A stretch of DNA of 64,000 bases from Heterohyrax brucei (lineage: Eukaryota > Chordata > Mammalia > Hyracoidea > Procaviidae), in NCBI GenBank assembly GCA_028571685.1, contig CM053158.1, positions 62,278,001 to 62,342,000 on the forward strand. Reading direction: 5' to 3'. Made by a program: the position numbers and the translations under genes. This document shows, in pieces, positions 1 through 10,756 of the stretch. Under the pieces are notes generated by a model. The model was not told the origin of the DNA. It saw nothing but the letters and a program-made list of their open reading frames with translations, and ran no database searches. The stretch's first letter is position 1, and every line of letters begins with the position of its first letter.

Positions 1-869
1 ATGGGCGTAATATAGTTCATAAAGTTATGCTTACATCTTAGTTTGGTAAGTAGTGTCTGAATCTCAAAAACTTGCTGGTGACCATCTAATGTATTCATCT
101 GGAGCAAAAGAGAAAGAAACTGAAGACTCAAAGAAGAAACTAATGTAGAAGACAAATAATCCTACAAGAACTGTGGCCTTGTCTACCCTGAGATCAGAAG
201 AACTAGATGGTGATGCCTGGCTCCCACTACTGACCATTCTAATCAGGGCCACAATAGAAGAACTCTGATAAAGTGAAATTAAAATGTGGAACAGAAGCTG
301 AAATTCCTAATTTAAGAAGAAAAAACAAAATAGACCTAGCAGACTGGTTGAGATTAGAGCTATTGCCCTGAAATATTGTTTAAACCTTGAACCAAAATTA
401 GTTAAATGAAAAATTGGCTCAAAGAATCATGACTTACCCATAAGAGTGTTCCTTTAAGAAATCTATATGAGAGCTAGTGGTCAACAATTACTTTAAAACA
501 AAAGTAAGAATGTAAGAGGGCAGGGAAACTAGATTACTAGAAACAAAACAACCAGAACAGAAATAATTAAAATGTAAGGAAGGATGTAACTGTTGTCACT
601 GGACAACTTGTGTGATAGAAGTTGCCAGTTGGACACATAAACTGCTGTGTAAACCTTCACTGAGCACAGGGAAGTGTTGTTAATTTAAAAAAGAGAAAGA
701 AAACTGGTTAGTAGTTTAGTCCATTGAATAGGTCAAAATCCTACAACAGGGGTCTGAAGAAAAAGAATGAAGGTTTTCATTGAGCAGAATTTCTCATTTG
801 TGTAGTATTTGTTTTTATTTTCTTTCTGTAATATTTACATATTCCTTCTAATGTCTGCTTTTTTCTTAG
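1..869 (+). other. ACTR3B: 3' part of the last intron of ACTR3B
   Basis: This is non-coding sequence leading into a clear splice acceptor. A pyrimidine-rich run at about 842-867 is followed by AG at 868-869. The upstream bases do not continue the actin-related reading frame, so this is intron and not a processed pseudogene. I see no recognisable repeat in it. The intron starts outside the window. Confidence 0.8.
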
Positions 870-965
870 CCTGAGTTCTTTCAAGTTTGTCACACCAAGA
901 AAGACTATGAGGAATACGGGCCTAGCATTTGCCGTCACAACCCTGTCTTCGGAGTCATGTCATAG
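870..965 (+). CDS. ACTR3B: Last coding exon of actin-related protein 3B (partial gene)
   Basis: The exon opens in phase 0 directly after the acceptor AG. It encodes 31 residues, beginning [11 protein letters not shown], passing through [12 protein letters not shown] and ending NPVFGVMS before a TAG stop at 963-965. This is the C terminus of the Arp3 family, the actin-like ATPase-fold subunit of the Arp2/3 complex that nucleates branched actin filaments in the cytoplasm. From memory, ACTR3 has Tyr and Ile where this sequence has the second Phe of EFF and the Tyr of EEYG. That favours the paralogue ACTR3B, but the call between the paralogues rests on those two residues. The reading frame is intact and the rest of the gene lies to the left of the window. 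Longer open frames overlapping this exon in other frames are shadows. Confidence 0.88.
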   Translation, partial: PEFFQVCHTKKDYEEYGPSICRHNPVFGVMS

Positions 966-1380
966 TTTTTGCCTTGAGAAAGTCCTTCAAGTGGCACGAT
1001 GTTGGTGGAAGCAGTCTTCAGAACCTGAGGAGACTGTGGTCCTGTGCATACTGGCGTACGGTGTCGTGTCCAAGGAGCGTGCTTGTACCCCGCACTGCAT
1101 GAGACAACCCAGGCCGACAGTGAGAGTCACTTCCATGCTTACTCGGGCTCCTTCCTCATCCCTCACTCTCCCTTCTTCTTCCTTAATTTTCTCTCCTTTT
1201 CTCAACCTGAGCTTCTAGCTGACAAATAGCCTTCTGAAGGAATGTAAATGTCATTTTAAAAATTGTTAGGAAATGAAATGCCTCAAAAATGGCACAAAAC
1301 AGTTCCTCCTAATATGGGGTGTATGTCCTTTTTCTCCCAGACTATTTTTGTAAATAAAATGTTATAAACTTGAAATACAA
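966..1380 (+). other. ACTR3B: ACTR3B 3' untranslated region (minimal extent)
   Basis: The sequence runs from the stop codon to just past the first good poly(A) signal. It has no recognisable repeats, unlike most of the window. The true 3' end is inferred. An AATAAA-type hexamer near 1718 could serve a longer isoform. Confidence 0.65.
1353..1358 (+). promoter_or_regulatory. ACTR3B: Poly(A) signal AATAAA
   Basis: A canonical hexamer lies 388 bases after the ACTR3B stop codon and is followed by T-rich sequence about 30 bases on. It is the first canonical signal after the stop, hence the likely cleavage signal for the short 3' UTR. Confidence 0.6.
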
Positions 1381-3136
1381 ATCAATGTTTATATTTCCTA
1401 TCATTTTGTATTTTATAATATTTGGTACAATTGGCTGATTCTAAGCATGCATAGATATTGATGTCATGGAGTGCTGTAACAAGTTTTTAATTGTGAGGCA
1501 TGTTCTCATGTTTATAGGCAAACGAAGTAAGTAAACAGCAGACTTTTTTTGCCACATGTTTTGCTTTACACTTTATTTGGAATGACAAAAGGTTTAAATA
1601 CTAAACAGTATTGTGTGAGAAATTCTGCAGATAACGTATCTTAATTTTCTTGTTTGTAATTATGGAAGATCGTGGTTTGTTGGTGAGTGTTGGATGAAAT
1701 ACTACTTTGCACTATTGTAATAAAAGCTGTTAGAATCTTTACAAGTTTTTCCTGCTGTAGTGTAATGGTCATTTGGTTTTCTCCCTTTACCCATGCTTCT
1801 TTTTTCAAAGAATATTGGGTCTGCCTCCCATGTGTGAAGGATTTGATAATTAATACAAAGTTGGTGGAAGGGAATTTTGTAAAGTAATCTGTATGGACAG
1901 CAGTGAAGACTTAATCACTTAAAGTGGTTCATGCCTTTTCTGAACAGAGATGGGAAAGATGTTTTCCTAATGATTTCCAATGCCGTTCTCAGGAATCCAG
2001 GATTCATGACTTTAAGCTTTCAGTTATGTACTTTGACATTTGCTAACTTAATTAATTAACTTAGGCTTACTTCATTCTTCACATAATACATATAATTGTT
2101 ACTTTTCAAACTATTATACTCCTTCTAAATCTTGAAATGTGTTCTGAAAAGTTGTCTTCATAAACATTTGAATAATAGTAATTAAAAAAAATTGTAATCC
2201 GAGTACTGTAAAATCTGAGTTTGTCAAGCCTTTGGTGGCTGTCCTTGCCCCTTTTCTCCTGTACCTCAGCTTCTGTACTAACTAGTCTAATACCATGTAG
2301 TTCATCCTTTACTCAGACAAATGATTTATCTGCATTTTCTCTGACATTTTATCCTTTTCTAGGTTGATAGGCTATTTTGGTCTCTCGTAATCTTCCAGGT
2401 ATTTTATTATAATACACTTGTGGTGGCTGTCTACCTCAGTCACACCACACCCCTGTCATCCCATTCACGGTAGCAAGAATAATTTCTGCATGTGCCACTT
2501 GTGTCTTTATTTCTGTGTTGCTCAGGAACTACAGAGTCTGCTCTCATATCCTGGCCCAAGCTGATCGGTGTTAGTTCCCATCTTCCCGCTTGGGCCTGTT
2601 GGTTCTCTTTGTCTTGGTGAGTATGTTCGCTTCACTCAGTGCTCCACATGGCTGCTTGTTTTTTCTTGAATTGGTCAGGAGTTATGTTGGCAGGTGCTTT
2701 GCTACTTTTCCACCAGACTCGTGCATGTGCCGTGGTTTGTGTAGGCCATTTGTCCTGTAGAGGAATTTCTTGTTTGGGTCTTTGGTTTCCTTCTCTCTCT
2801 TGCGTTCTGGACAAATATCTTAGATGGGCTTTGGCAGGCCAGTGTGACGACAAGGCATACGTATCTCAGTGCTAGTGGCTGACTTGAGAGGCATCATGTT
2901 CATTCCTTATTTTGGCAGCTCCTCAAACACGCATGTGTCTCATGGGCTGAATGAGAACTAACACAACTCACCTTAGACCACAGTACATCTGACACTTGGC
3001 ACTTGCCTTGTTTGGGACAGGATTATCTTTGGGAGCATACTTCAGCTTGTCAGCTTATAAGGGTCCTGATGAAAACATCTTGTTTTTAACATAAAATCTG
3101 TGTCCCAGTGTGACAGGACAGTGATTTCTGTAGTGT
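1381..3136. other. Intergenic or extended 3' UTR, nothing recognised
   Basis: AT-rich unique-looking sequence. I recognise no exon or repeat. The short frames on both strands at 2632-2875 show no family resemblance. Part of it could belong to a longer ACTR3B 3' UTR. Confidence 0.5.
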
Positions 3137-3200
3137 AGTGGTTCTCAGCCTGGCTGAGACCCAGCCCAGATCAAGGGAATTAGAACCTGAGGGGAAGTGG
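3137..3200 (+). repeat. Possible MER5-like (hAT) DNA transposon fragment
   Basis: The sequence AGTGGTTCTCAGCCTGGC at about 3137-3155 resembles the terminal repeat of MER5/Charlie elements. The remainder is degraded and only one end is visible. Confidence 0.35.
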
Positions 3201-3247
3201 TGCACATCAAGATGATTCTTTTTTCTTTTTAAAACTCCTTAAAAACA

Positions 3248-3440
3248 AGTTGCCATGAAGTAACCTCAGACTCATGGTGACCCCAAATGTGTCAGAGTAG
3301 AACTGTGCTCCACAGGCTTTTCCCTGGCTGAGTTTTTGGAAGTAAATCATCAGGACTTTCTTCTGTAAGGGCTGTAGATAAATTTGAACTTCCAACCTTT
3401 CAGTTAGCAGCCATGTGTGTTAACCACTGGCCCCTCCTAG
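3248..3440 (-). repeat. AfroSINE, minus strand, near full length
   Basis: Read on the minus strand it has an A-box-like head (complement of TGTTAACCACTGGCC at ~3418-3432), a B-box region (complement of GAACTTCCAACC at ~3387-3398), the central AGTAAATCATCAGGACTTTC block, and the tail whose complement begins GCCATGAAG. Point changes show it is an old copy. Confidence 0.8.
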
Positions 3441-3494
3441 ATATTCCTCAAGCTCCTTTGTGAATTTTAGTGTCTAGCCAAAGCTGAAAATCCT

Positions 3495-3645
3495 GTGAGC
3501 AGAAAGCAAGGCTTTTGAATCAGAAAAATCTGTGTATGAACTCTGGCAGCTCCTTAGGCAAATGATGTATTGACTGTTTCCTTAGCTGCTAAGAATTGTA
3601 ATCACTGCGTTGGTGAAACATAGGAGAATGTTAATAGGTTGTAGT
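3495..3645 (+). repeat. MIR SINE relic
   Basis: AAGGCTTTTGAATCAGAAAAATC followed by a GAACTCTGGCAGCTCCTTA block matches the order of the tRNA-derived 5' half of MIR (GGAGTCAGA, then GAAxxCTGGCTCTGCCACTTA). Highly diverged. Confidence 0.5.
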
Positions 3646-4934
3646 TATTGTGGATTTTATTTATTCAGTAAAACATCTCCAGATTCTATATGAAGACACA
3701 GGCCATGATTCTGAAATGTGCTATAAAAGGAAAAATATGTATAGTTAGTGCTGCTAATTTTAAGAAATTCTATTCGTATCTTTTGTACTGGTTGGATTAA
3801 TTAGCACTAGATCATAACATAGTAATGAGTTTAGTATTACTAAAGTTGATGGGTGCAGAAAACCCATGACAAACATGCTTTACAATTCTAAGTGGACACT
3901 TTTTGATAGAAAACATTTCACCAAGTGTATTCTTTTATGAACATGCTTAAATTGCAAGCCAGCGGTCCTTAGAACTGTAAAACAAACCTTAACAGATTTA
4001 GTCATAAACTCCACCTTAGGATGATAAGGATATTATAAGAATAGCTTTAACTTTTGTTTTTAATTTAAATTTTGGTTCTTGGTAATGCAACTATTTACCA
4101 GCTTTATCTGTCTGACAAGATGTGACAGCTAGCTCATGGTTGCTCTTTATAAAGGACCTAGGGAACATCCATCTCTCCCTTTTTTTACAGACCTTTATCA
4201 GAAGCCTTTAGCTTCTGCTTTTATTAATTTTCTGGCCAAGACTGAATTGAAGAGGAAGAGGCTGATAATTTTGTTTCTAAATGCACTAAGGGTGGGGGAG
4301 AAACAGAAGTGAGAGAAACTGAAGATACGAAAGGAAGAAGGGTAAGTAGATAACTCTTTGATTAAGGTCCTTGAAAAAGTGAGAGATGTTCCAGTCTAGA
4401 GAACAGGTAGAAGGAGGAAGGACAAGCCCAGAAAGCACCAGGTGGTTAGAGTGGCACAAATCTGTGAAATAAGGGTCTCTCCAGTAGAGTTTACTTGTAG
4501 CCCTGGTGAGAGAGGGAAGAAGATGGAGTTGACCTTCTTAGGGTTGGGGTGTTGTCAGGCAAGGTGATAAAAAAGTAGGTATCCTGTAGGTACTCTGAGA
4601 GAATGATTAATTGAAGTGATAGATGCAGGAATCAGTGTGGGATAGGAATTACAGGGAAATGAGAGACTAGAAGAGTGGGAGGAGTCTAAGGCCTGGAGGT
4701 CTTGAACTTCAGGGAGAGGAGATGGTGATCATGGAAAGGGTATTAGTGTTTATGGTATAACAGAGTCATTGACAGTCATGGTATAGAGGTTAAATTCACT
4801 GGAAGATGAAGTATTTAGGGAATTTTGACACAAAGACATTGGATAGAGTGTCCAGGTGGATATAAGAATCAGAGATAAAGACTGCTTCATTTGACAAAGT
4901 TCTACAGCAGTATGGGCAGTGGCCAAAAGTTGAA
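3646..4934. other. Intergenic, no confident feature
   Basis: AT-rich to 4200, then purine-rich (GA/GG) to ~4900. The stretch 4380-4880 faintly resembles an old mammalian interspersed repeat, but I cannot place the family. No exon seen. Confidence 0.4.
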
Positions 4935-5112
4935 AACTGACTATGTGCAGTTCTTTGCCAAATGCTGAGTATACATGATCTTATTTAATCTTGACAGCAA
5001 CTTTACCAAATTGGTATTATTGCTATCCCCATTTTCCAGATAGGAAACTATGACTGAAATAAATAAAATAAATGACACAGCTAAGAAATGGGAAGTCATT
5101 ATGTGATCTGTT
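4935..5112 (-). repeat. MIR SINE, minus strand
   Basis: Contains the characteristic core in reverse: GCTATCCCCATTTTCCAGATAGGAAACT at 5023-5050, preceded by AATCTTGACAGCAAC and followed by ACACAGCTAAGAAATG. This is the order expected of antisense MIR. Confidence 0.8.
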
Positions 5113-5142
5113 TTGAAGTGTGTGTAGAGTCCCTGGTTGGTG

Positions 5143-5250
5143 CAAATATTAATGTACTTACTGCTAATTGAGTGGCTGTTGTTTTGAGACTACCCAGAGT
5201 CACTTTGGAAGAAAGGGCCTGGCAATCTAACTGCCTCAGGGAAATTTTTT
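5143..5250 (+). repeat. AfroSINE-variant fragment, plus strand
   Basis: Begins GAGTCCCTGGTTGGTGCAAA, like the head of the family. It then has a body (ACCCAGAGTCACTTTGGAAG, AAAGGCCTGGCAATCTA) belonging to a variant subfamily, from memory. It lacks the tail. Confidence 0.5.
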
Positions 5251-5417
5251 AAAAAAGAAAGAAAAAAACTATTACAAAAAAAATAGTATCAACAGGCAGA
5301 AAAAGGGAGTTTTAGGTTCATGAACCATGCTACCTTTAGGAATTTCAATAAAAGAAGACTGGAGCTTTTATCTCTACAGAGAGACATAATTCAATTAAAT
5401 TTTGTCGTGCATGTCTT

Positions 5418-5956
5418 TGTTATCACTAGATTCACAACAGGATAGCATTAACAAACAGAAAATTAGTTTCTCACAGTTAGGAGAGTAGAAGTCTAAATTT
5501 AGGGTGCTGGTTCTGTCTCTTTGTAGGCTTCCCTTCTCTGTAGGCTCTTCAACTTGAATTCTTTGGCTCTTTGGTGACCTTCATGTGGCATGGCATCTTC
5601 CCTCATCTCTGCTTGTTTGTTTAATCTTTTATATCTCAAAAGAGGCTGACTTTAAGACACACCCTTACATTCATTAACATAAGAAAGAAAATCTGTCCCC
5701 AAACGAGGTTATAGCCTTAAGTATAAAAGCAAAAAACTCAAGCCCATCTTTGTTGAACAGTTCCAATTCATAGTGACCATATAGAACAGGATAGAATTGC
5801 CCCATTGGATTTCCAAGGAGTGACTAGTGGGTTTGAACTGCTGACCTTTTGGTTAGCAGCTGGACTCTTAAGCCATTGAATCCCCAGGGCCTCAATCACA
5901 GGTATAGGGGTTAGGATGCATAACACATTCTTGGCGGGACACAGTTCAAAGTGACA
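5418..5956. repeat. Old solo LTR of the same family as those at 17.2 and 32.2 kb, interrupted by an AfroSINE
   Basis: Shares with the two better-preserved LTRs the early CAGAAA...CTCACAG...GAAGTCTAAATTTAGGG...GCTGG order, the AAAAGAGGCTGA middle and the GGGACACAGTTCAA...TGACA end. It begins TG and ends CA. No clear target-site duplication survives and the sequence is much more diverged than the other two. The AfroSINE at 5740-5897 lies inside it. Confidence 0.45.
5740..5897 (-). repeat. AfroSINE, minus strand, lacks the central block
   Basis: In complement it shows the tail (CATAGTGACCATATAGAACAGG), ATAGAATTGCCCCAT, then TTTGAACTGCTGACCTTTTGG (B box) and TTAGCAGC...CTTAAGCCATTG (A box). It is inserted in the old LTR, so it is younger than that LTR. 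Confidence 0.85.
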
Positions 5957-6075
5957 ATCCATATAATGAACACTGCCACCCAACACAGTAGTTGTCTCTC
6001 CCCCCACTTCCACCCAGCTTCATACTATGAATTCTTTTATAATCAGTGATGAAGATGTCTTCATTTTTTTTTGCT

Positions 6076-6285
6076 GTGCCCTGGTATCATAGTGTTTAAG
6101 CATTTGTATGATAAATGAATTGTCAGTGGTTCAAACCCATTGGCTGCGTTGTGAATGTTGTGTCAGAATGCTTCCATAAAGATTGCAGTCTTAGAAACTG
6201 GATGGGTCATTTCTGTTCTGTCCTGTAGCTTTGCTATGAGTTGGAATCATCTTGATGGCAACCTAGACATGCTTTAGGTTACACA
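6076..6285 (+). repeat. AfroSINE, plus strand, near full length
   Basis: Head TGCCCTGGTATCATAGTGTTTAAGC, B-box TCAGTGGTTCAAACCCATTGG, central TGCTTCCATAAAGATTGCAG, then TTCTGTTCTGTCCTGTAG and the tail GAGTTGGAATCATCTTGATGGCAAC. Domain order is complete. Confidence 0.88.
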
Positions 6286-6554
6286 CTCTGAGATATTAAA
6301 ATCGCTGTTTTGGTATCACTGTGTTATTTAGTTGGCAGTATGGTGGAGTTCATCCTGAAGTCATTGTCCTTACAAGTGATCTCTTTTCTTGAGGTGTCCT
6401 TACGTGTGAGCGTACACTCATCTCCAGCATTACCTCAACTTGAAGCCTTTGACTTCCCTCTGTGGAGACAGTGTCTCCTTTAACTGCACAGTATTTATCT
6501 CTTGTGTCCCTCACAGGACAGAAATTCTTGGAAATAGGAGCCATAGGTTGCTTG

Positions 6555-6632
6555 GTTTTGTACACCTGGGATAGCTACATTGCCAGGCACATAGTAAGTG
6601 TCTAATAAACGTTTACTGAATTAAGTTCTTAT
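6555..6632 (+). repeat. L2 or MIR 3' tail
   Basis: GCCAGGCACATAGTAAGTGTCTAATAAACGTTTACTGAAT is the conserved 3' end shared by L2 and MIR elements. The upstream part is too diverged to decide which. Confidence 0.5.
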
Positions 6633-6639
6633 TCAAGAA

Positions 6640-7214
6640 GATGACTGCATCAATGATTTTTCCAGAATGTGCATCCTCTAATAGTGAGAAGCATTGCATC
6701 TTTGGATAACCTTAGATGAAACTAGTTTTTGAATGTCTGGGATGTTAATTATCATTACCTTAAGAATTTTAATGGCACCATAAGATCTAGCTATTGCATT
6801 TTGACTCCCTTGGGTGTTTTGTATACCTAAAGAATAGGGCCATTAGTCCTGTGTAATGCTGAAGCACATCTAGTGTGAGTGGATTACCATACACATCTAT
6901 AGCGTGATCCACAAGAGATCAAGAGAAGGCAGTATGCCGCAGAAATCTTGAAGACATTAAGTATGTTTTATGGCTGTAATAGTTCTTTCTACAGTTTTGC
7001 TAATACAAATAATAAAAATGTTGTGTGACTGAAATACAGATCGTTTTGTGATTAATTTACTTTTTATGATCCCTCCATTCTCTCATTTGCAAAAATTACT
7101 GTTGTGCCAAACAAGCATGTGAGGTTAATCAAGTGCACAGCTCATTGACAATCACAAGAGAGTCCCATTAAGAATATTTATCTGTTAAATAATTCTTTAC
7201 TTAATTGAAGAATG
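6640..7214. other. Intergenic, nothing recognised
   Basis: AT-rich unique-looking DNA without a supported exon or repeat. Confidence 0.4.
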
Positions 7215-7372
7215 TATCATGATGTTTCTTTTAAAAGTAACTGTCAGCCTTAGTAAGTAGAAGTATAACTTGACAGGCAAAATAACTGCATGAGGTTTTA
7301 GTTGAGAATTACATCAATTTCACTTGGTCAAGTGAAAACAAATCTTTTTAAAAGGGGGAAAAGAAGCTATAG
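7215..7372 (+). repeat. Copy 1 of a ~155-bp direct duplication
   Basis: From GATGTTTCTT through AAGTAACTGTCAGCCTTA, ACTTGACAGGCAAAATAA, CACTTGGTCAAGTGAAAACA to AAGAAGCTATAG. It is matched block by block, in the same order, by 7725-7877, with roughly four of five bases the same by eye. Confidence 0.8.
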
Positions 7373-7547
7373 CTTGATACTGGTATCATTGTGAAAGGAT
7401 TTTTCTAACATTAAAATATTAGCTGTTTTTATCCTGTGTTGCTTCTCAAAAAATGTGCTATTTATTGCCTACAGATTGTGTCATTGGATTTTACTTTTCC
7501 ATTTTTAGCTTAGGGTGCTTATTCTGATTATGTATGTATATCAAAAG

Positions 7548-7660
7548 AAACAAACAAATCATTGTCAATGAGACAGTTCCAACTCACAGTGACCATATTA
7601 AACTGGATTTGAACTGCTGACCTTTTAGATTGCAGCCTAGGTCTTAACCATTGTCTGTAT
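7548..7660 (-). repeat. AfroSINE fragment, minus strand
   Basis: ACAGTTCCAACTCACAGTGACCATAT is an antisense tail, directly followed by GGATTTGAACTGCTGACCTTTTAG (antisense B box) and CTTAACCATTG (antisense A box). The middle is deleted. It lies between the two copies of the 155-bp duplication. Confidence 0.8.
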
Positions 7661-7710
7661 CATTCTTAATGTTATTTTGCTACAGTTTATAATTTTGCTA
7701 CTAATGTATA

Positions 7711-8027
7711 GGAAATCTTGGTGGTATATCTGATGTTTCTTATAAAAGTAACTGTCAGTCTTATTAAAAAAATATAAATTGACAGACAGAATAATTGCAG
7801 GGGCTTTAATTGACAATTACATTAATTTAACTTGGTCAGATGAAAATAAATCTTTTTAAAATGGAGAAAAGAAACTATAGTGGTTAAGTTCTACAGGTCC
7901 TAATCAAAACTTCAGGAGTTCAAATTTACCAGGTACTTCTTGGAAACTCTGTGGAACAGTTCTGTGCTGTCCTATATGGTCATGAGTTGGTCTTGACTTG
8001 ATGACAACAGACTAAGTTTGGTTTTGG
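7711..8027 (+). repeat. AfroSINE, plus strand, split by a 150-bp insertion
   Basis: A SINE head (GGAAATCTTGGTGGTA, 7711-7726) is separated from the SINE body, which starts TAGTGGTTAAGTTCTACAGG at ~7878 and runs through the B box (TTCAGGAGTTCAAATTTACC), TTCTGTGCTGTCCTATATGG and the tail GTCTTGACTTGATGACAACAG. Removing 7725-7877 restores a continuous AfroSINE order. Confidence 0.7.
7725..7877 (+). repeat. Copy 2 of the ~155-bp direct duplication, inside an AfroSINE
   Basis: The counterpart of 7215-7372, about 510 bp downstream and in the same orientation: GATGTTTCTTATAAAAGTAACTGTCAG, then AATTGACAGACAGAATAA, AACTTGGTCAGATGAAAATAAATC, ending GAGAAAAGAAACTATAG. Both junctions fall inside the AfroSINE. 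Confidence 0.75.
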
Positions 8028-8029
8028 AC

Positions 8030-8673
8030 TCACATATAATTCTTAATATTATTTGTGATATATTTGCATATATGTGTATCATATTCTTTTTTATTATTTG
8101 CTACAAAGACTTTCAGAATCCATAACTGGTAAGAGAGGAAGATTTTCAAAATCTAGCTTTATTAAATAATTCAAAACTTACGGGTTTATGATGTCAAATA
8201 AAACTTAAGTGATATGGTGGCTGTATTTTCCATCTTTAGGGGTCAGATCAGATACAATAATTGATCAGAGCTCCATTTAATTTACTCTTGGCTGTACTGC
8301 ATTAGCACTTACTACAGATAAAATCTAGGTAGTTTTATTGGACATATTTTGACCCTGAGAAATCTTTTCTCATGCCTCTCTTGTTTGTGACTGGTGATGG
8401 TGCCTGTATGAGGAGTGTTTTGATGAGGTCTCTTTGGGTCACTTACTCATAAAAGTGTAGCAGAATTGGGGGGGTTAAGCAGAGAACAGGTCATCTGGTG
8501 TCTTCAGTTCAAACTGTGATATTGCCATTGACTTGCCATTGTTCCTTGTTAATGCTAGTTCATTTCAATCTCTGTATTTCTCTCTTTTCCTAGTGAGACA
8601 ATGATAGTATGCCCTAAAGGAGTTAAGGTTTCTAGGACACTACGTTATTGAGTGAATCAGAAAATGAGAGTCT
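8030..8673. other. Intergenic, nothing recognised
   Basis: AT-rich, no supported exon or repeat. Confidence 0.4.
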
Positions 8674-8678
8674 GGTAG

Positions 8679-9140
8679 TATCATGGATTGAATTGTGTCC
8701 CTCCAAAAATGTGTGTAGCAATTTGGCTAGGCTATGATTCCTGGTATTATGTGATGTTCATGTATTCTGTGAACCTGCCTCTATGATGTTAATGAGGGAG
8801 GAGGGTAGGTGGCAGTTGTGTTGGTGGGGTGGTACTTAGTAGGTAAGATTGCAGTATACCTTGAGGCAGCCTCTTGGTTTATAAAGTAAACAGAAAGGAT
8901 GTCAGGAGCAGACTACATCCTTTGGAAAGACCCAGGGTCCCTGTGCCTCAGAAGCTCCCAGTCGAGGAGAAGATTGATGGCGAGGATCTCCTTTCAGAGC
9001 CAACAGAGAAAGACCTCCTCTGGAGCTGATACCCTGAATTTAGACTTGTAGCTTACATGACAGTAAAAGAATGAATTTCTGTTTTTTAAAGCCCTATACT
9101 TTTGGTATTTCTATTATAGCAGGACTAGATGACTAAGACA
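8679..9140 (+). repeat. Solo LTR, MLT1/MST-like (ERVL-MaLR)
   Basis: Begins TATCATGGATTGAATTGTGTCC and ends with a TTTCTGTTTTTTAAAGCC...TGACTAAGACA block, the classic start and finish of MaLR LTRs. It is flanked by a perfect 5-bp target-site duplication GGTAG (8674-8678 and 9141-9145). No internal retroviral sequence is attached, so it is a solo LTR. The middle is diverged from what I remember of human MLT1. Confidence 0.8.
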
Positions 9141-9254
9141 GGTAGAAAGATAAAATATGAGCAATAGCTGTAAGGAAAGTGTGATACGAATAAAATCAGA
9201 CATGAGGAACACAGTACTGTTCATGCTGCTGAGCTGGAGCAGGAGCCCTGATCG

Positions 9255-9770
9255 TGTTATTGTCAGGTGCTGTCGAGTCAGTTCTGACTTGTAGCAACCT
9301 TATGTATAATAACAAAATATTGCTTACTACTACACCGTCCCTCAGAATAGTACAAATGTTTGAGCCTGTTGTTGCAGCTACTGAGAGTCACTCTCTCACT
9401 GAGGGTCTCCCTCTTTTTGGCTGACTTCTGCTTTACCGAGATGATATACTTCTCCAGGAATTGATCTCTCCTGATAATGTGCAAAGTAAACGAGGCAGAG
9501 GCTCACCTTCCTTGTTTCAGAGGAACATAGGAGCTGTACTTCTTCCAAGATGTATCTGTTAGTTTCTTTTGGCAGTCTGTAGTATGTCCAGTATTCTTTG
9601 CCAAAACTATGATTCAAGTGAATCAGTGTTTCACTGGTCCTCCTTTTTCATTGTCCAACTTCCACATCGTGACTTGAATCAGGTGCATCCTAGTGCTCAC
9701 AGTGAGATCTTTGTTTTTTAAGATGTTAAAGAGATATTTTGCAGCAGATTTACTCAGTGCAATACCTAAT
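9255..9770 (-). mobile_element. RTE (BovB-like) LINE, 5'-truncated 3' end
   Basis: In complement it matches the 3' third of the two complete RTE copies. It has the GTCAGGTGCTGTCGAGTCAG tail, the CACTGAGGGTCTCCCTCTTTTTGGCTGACTTCTG block, and the TTCATTGTCCAACTT and GCAGCAGATTT blocks. Its 5' edge abuts L1-A, which may have inserted into it or beside it. Confidence 0.8.
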
Positions 9771-10756
9771 TTGATTTTTTTTTAATATGCTTGAATGAAA
9801 ATGTACATTCCCATATAAATTCTCCGACTCGACGGCACGTGGCTTTGGCACCTATATGCAGCTCCCACTGCTCTCCCTGCCCGGTGACAGCACACTCTTC
9901 CTCTCTGTCCTATCCAACAGTCTCCTGTCCCCTCCTCTCCACCCACTCCCTTTGCTCCAGTAAGAGGTCAACAGAATGATATCCTGTAGACTCATGGAAC
10001 CATAAAGTGCCCAGAAAATATGATCACTCTGCGTCACTACATCCAATCCATTGCTGTCTGAAGAGTTGACTTTCCTTATGATTTATGGACAGGGGCAGCA
10101 TCAGGGCCAGGGGCCATGCTCCCAGGGGAACCCCAAAGCCCCTGGACCATCCATTGCAGTCTTTTACTGGAGATCTCAGGGTGCACTCCTATTTATTCTT
10201 GTGTTGCCAATGAGACTCAACTTTGTGATCTCCATTGCAGTTACCACTGGTGGTGGCCAGGCACCATCTGGTTCTTCCGGTCACAAGTCGATATAGACAC
10301 CCACTCATGTGGGTCTCTCTGTCTTCTGGGTTCTCTTTCCACCATGTCATTATGGACCTCAGTCATCGTCTGTTGCTGCTGAGTTGGGACCGTTTGCTGT
10401 ACCCTTGGATGGCAGTTTGGCAGCTTTTAAGACCCCAGATGCCACTCACCAATGTGGGGTGCAGAGAAAACTCATTAGCAAAATGCTAGTTGTGCCAATT
10501 GGCCTCGATTTCACCTGAGGGCGGGGGGCCGGGGACCCTCTGTCCTTGCAATATTGGGTTAAGATGGGAGGAATACTCAAGTTGTGTTGAAGTCCTGTTA
10601 ATACTAATCTTCTTTCTAATGTGTGCTGTCACTGATTTCACCCAACTAAATTTCTAACAACTATCAAAACCCTCCTCCCCTTGCCCTACCGCCATCCCCC
10701 CCCCCCAAAGCCATCAAAGAGTCTTTTTGTCTATGCATGAGTCTAATTTTAAGTTC

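Noticed and set aside
907..1229. Open frames of 61-103 codons over the ACTR3B exon and 3' UTR
   Set aside because: They are in other frames than the Arp3 C-terminal frame and show no family resemblance.
2632..2875. Overlapping 73- and 78-codon frames on both strands as a possible small gene
   Set aside because: No recognisable domain, splice context or known family. Opposite-strand open frames of this size are expected by chance here.
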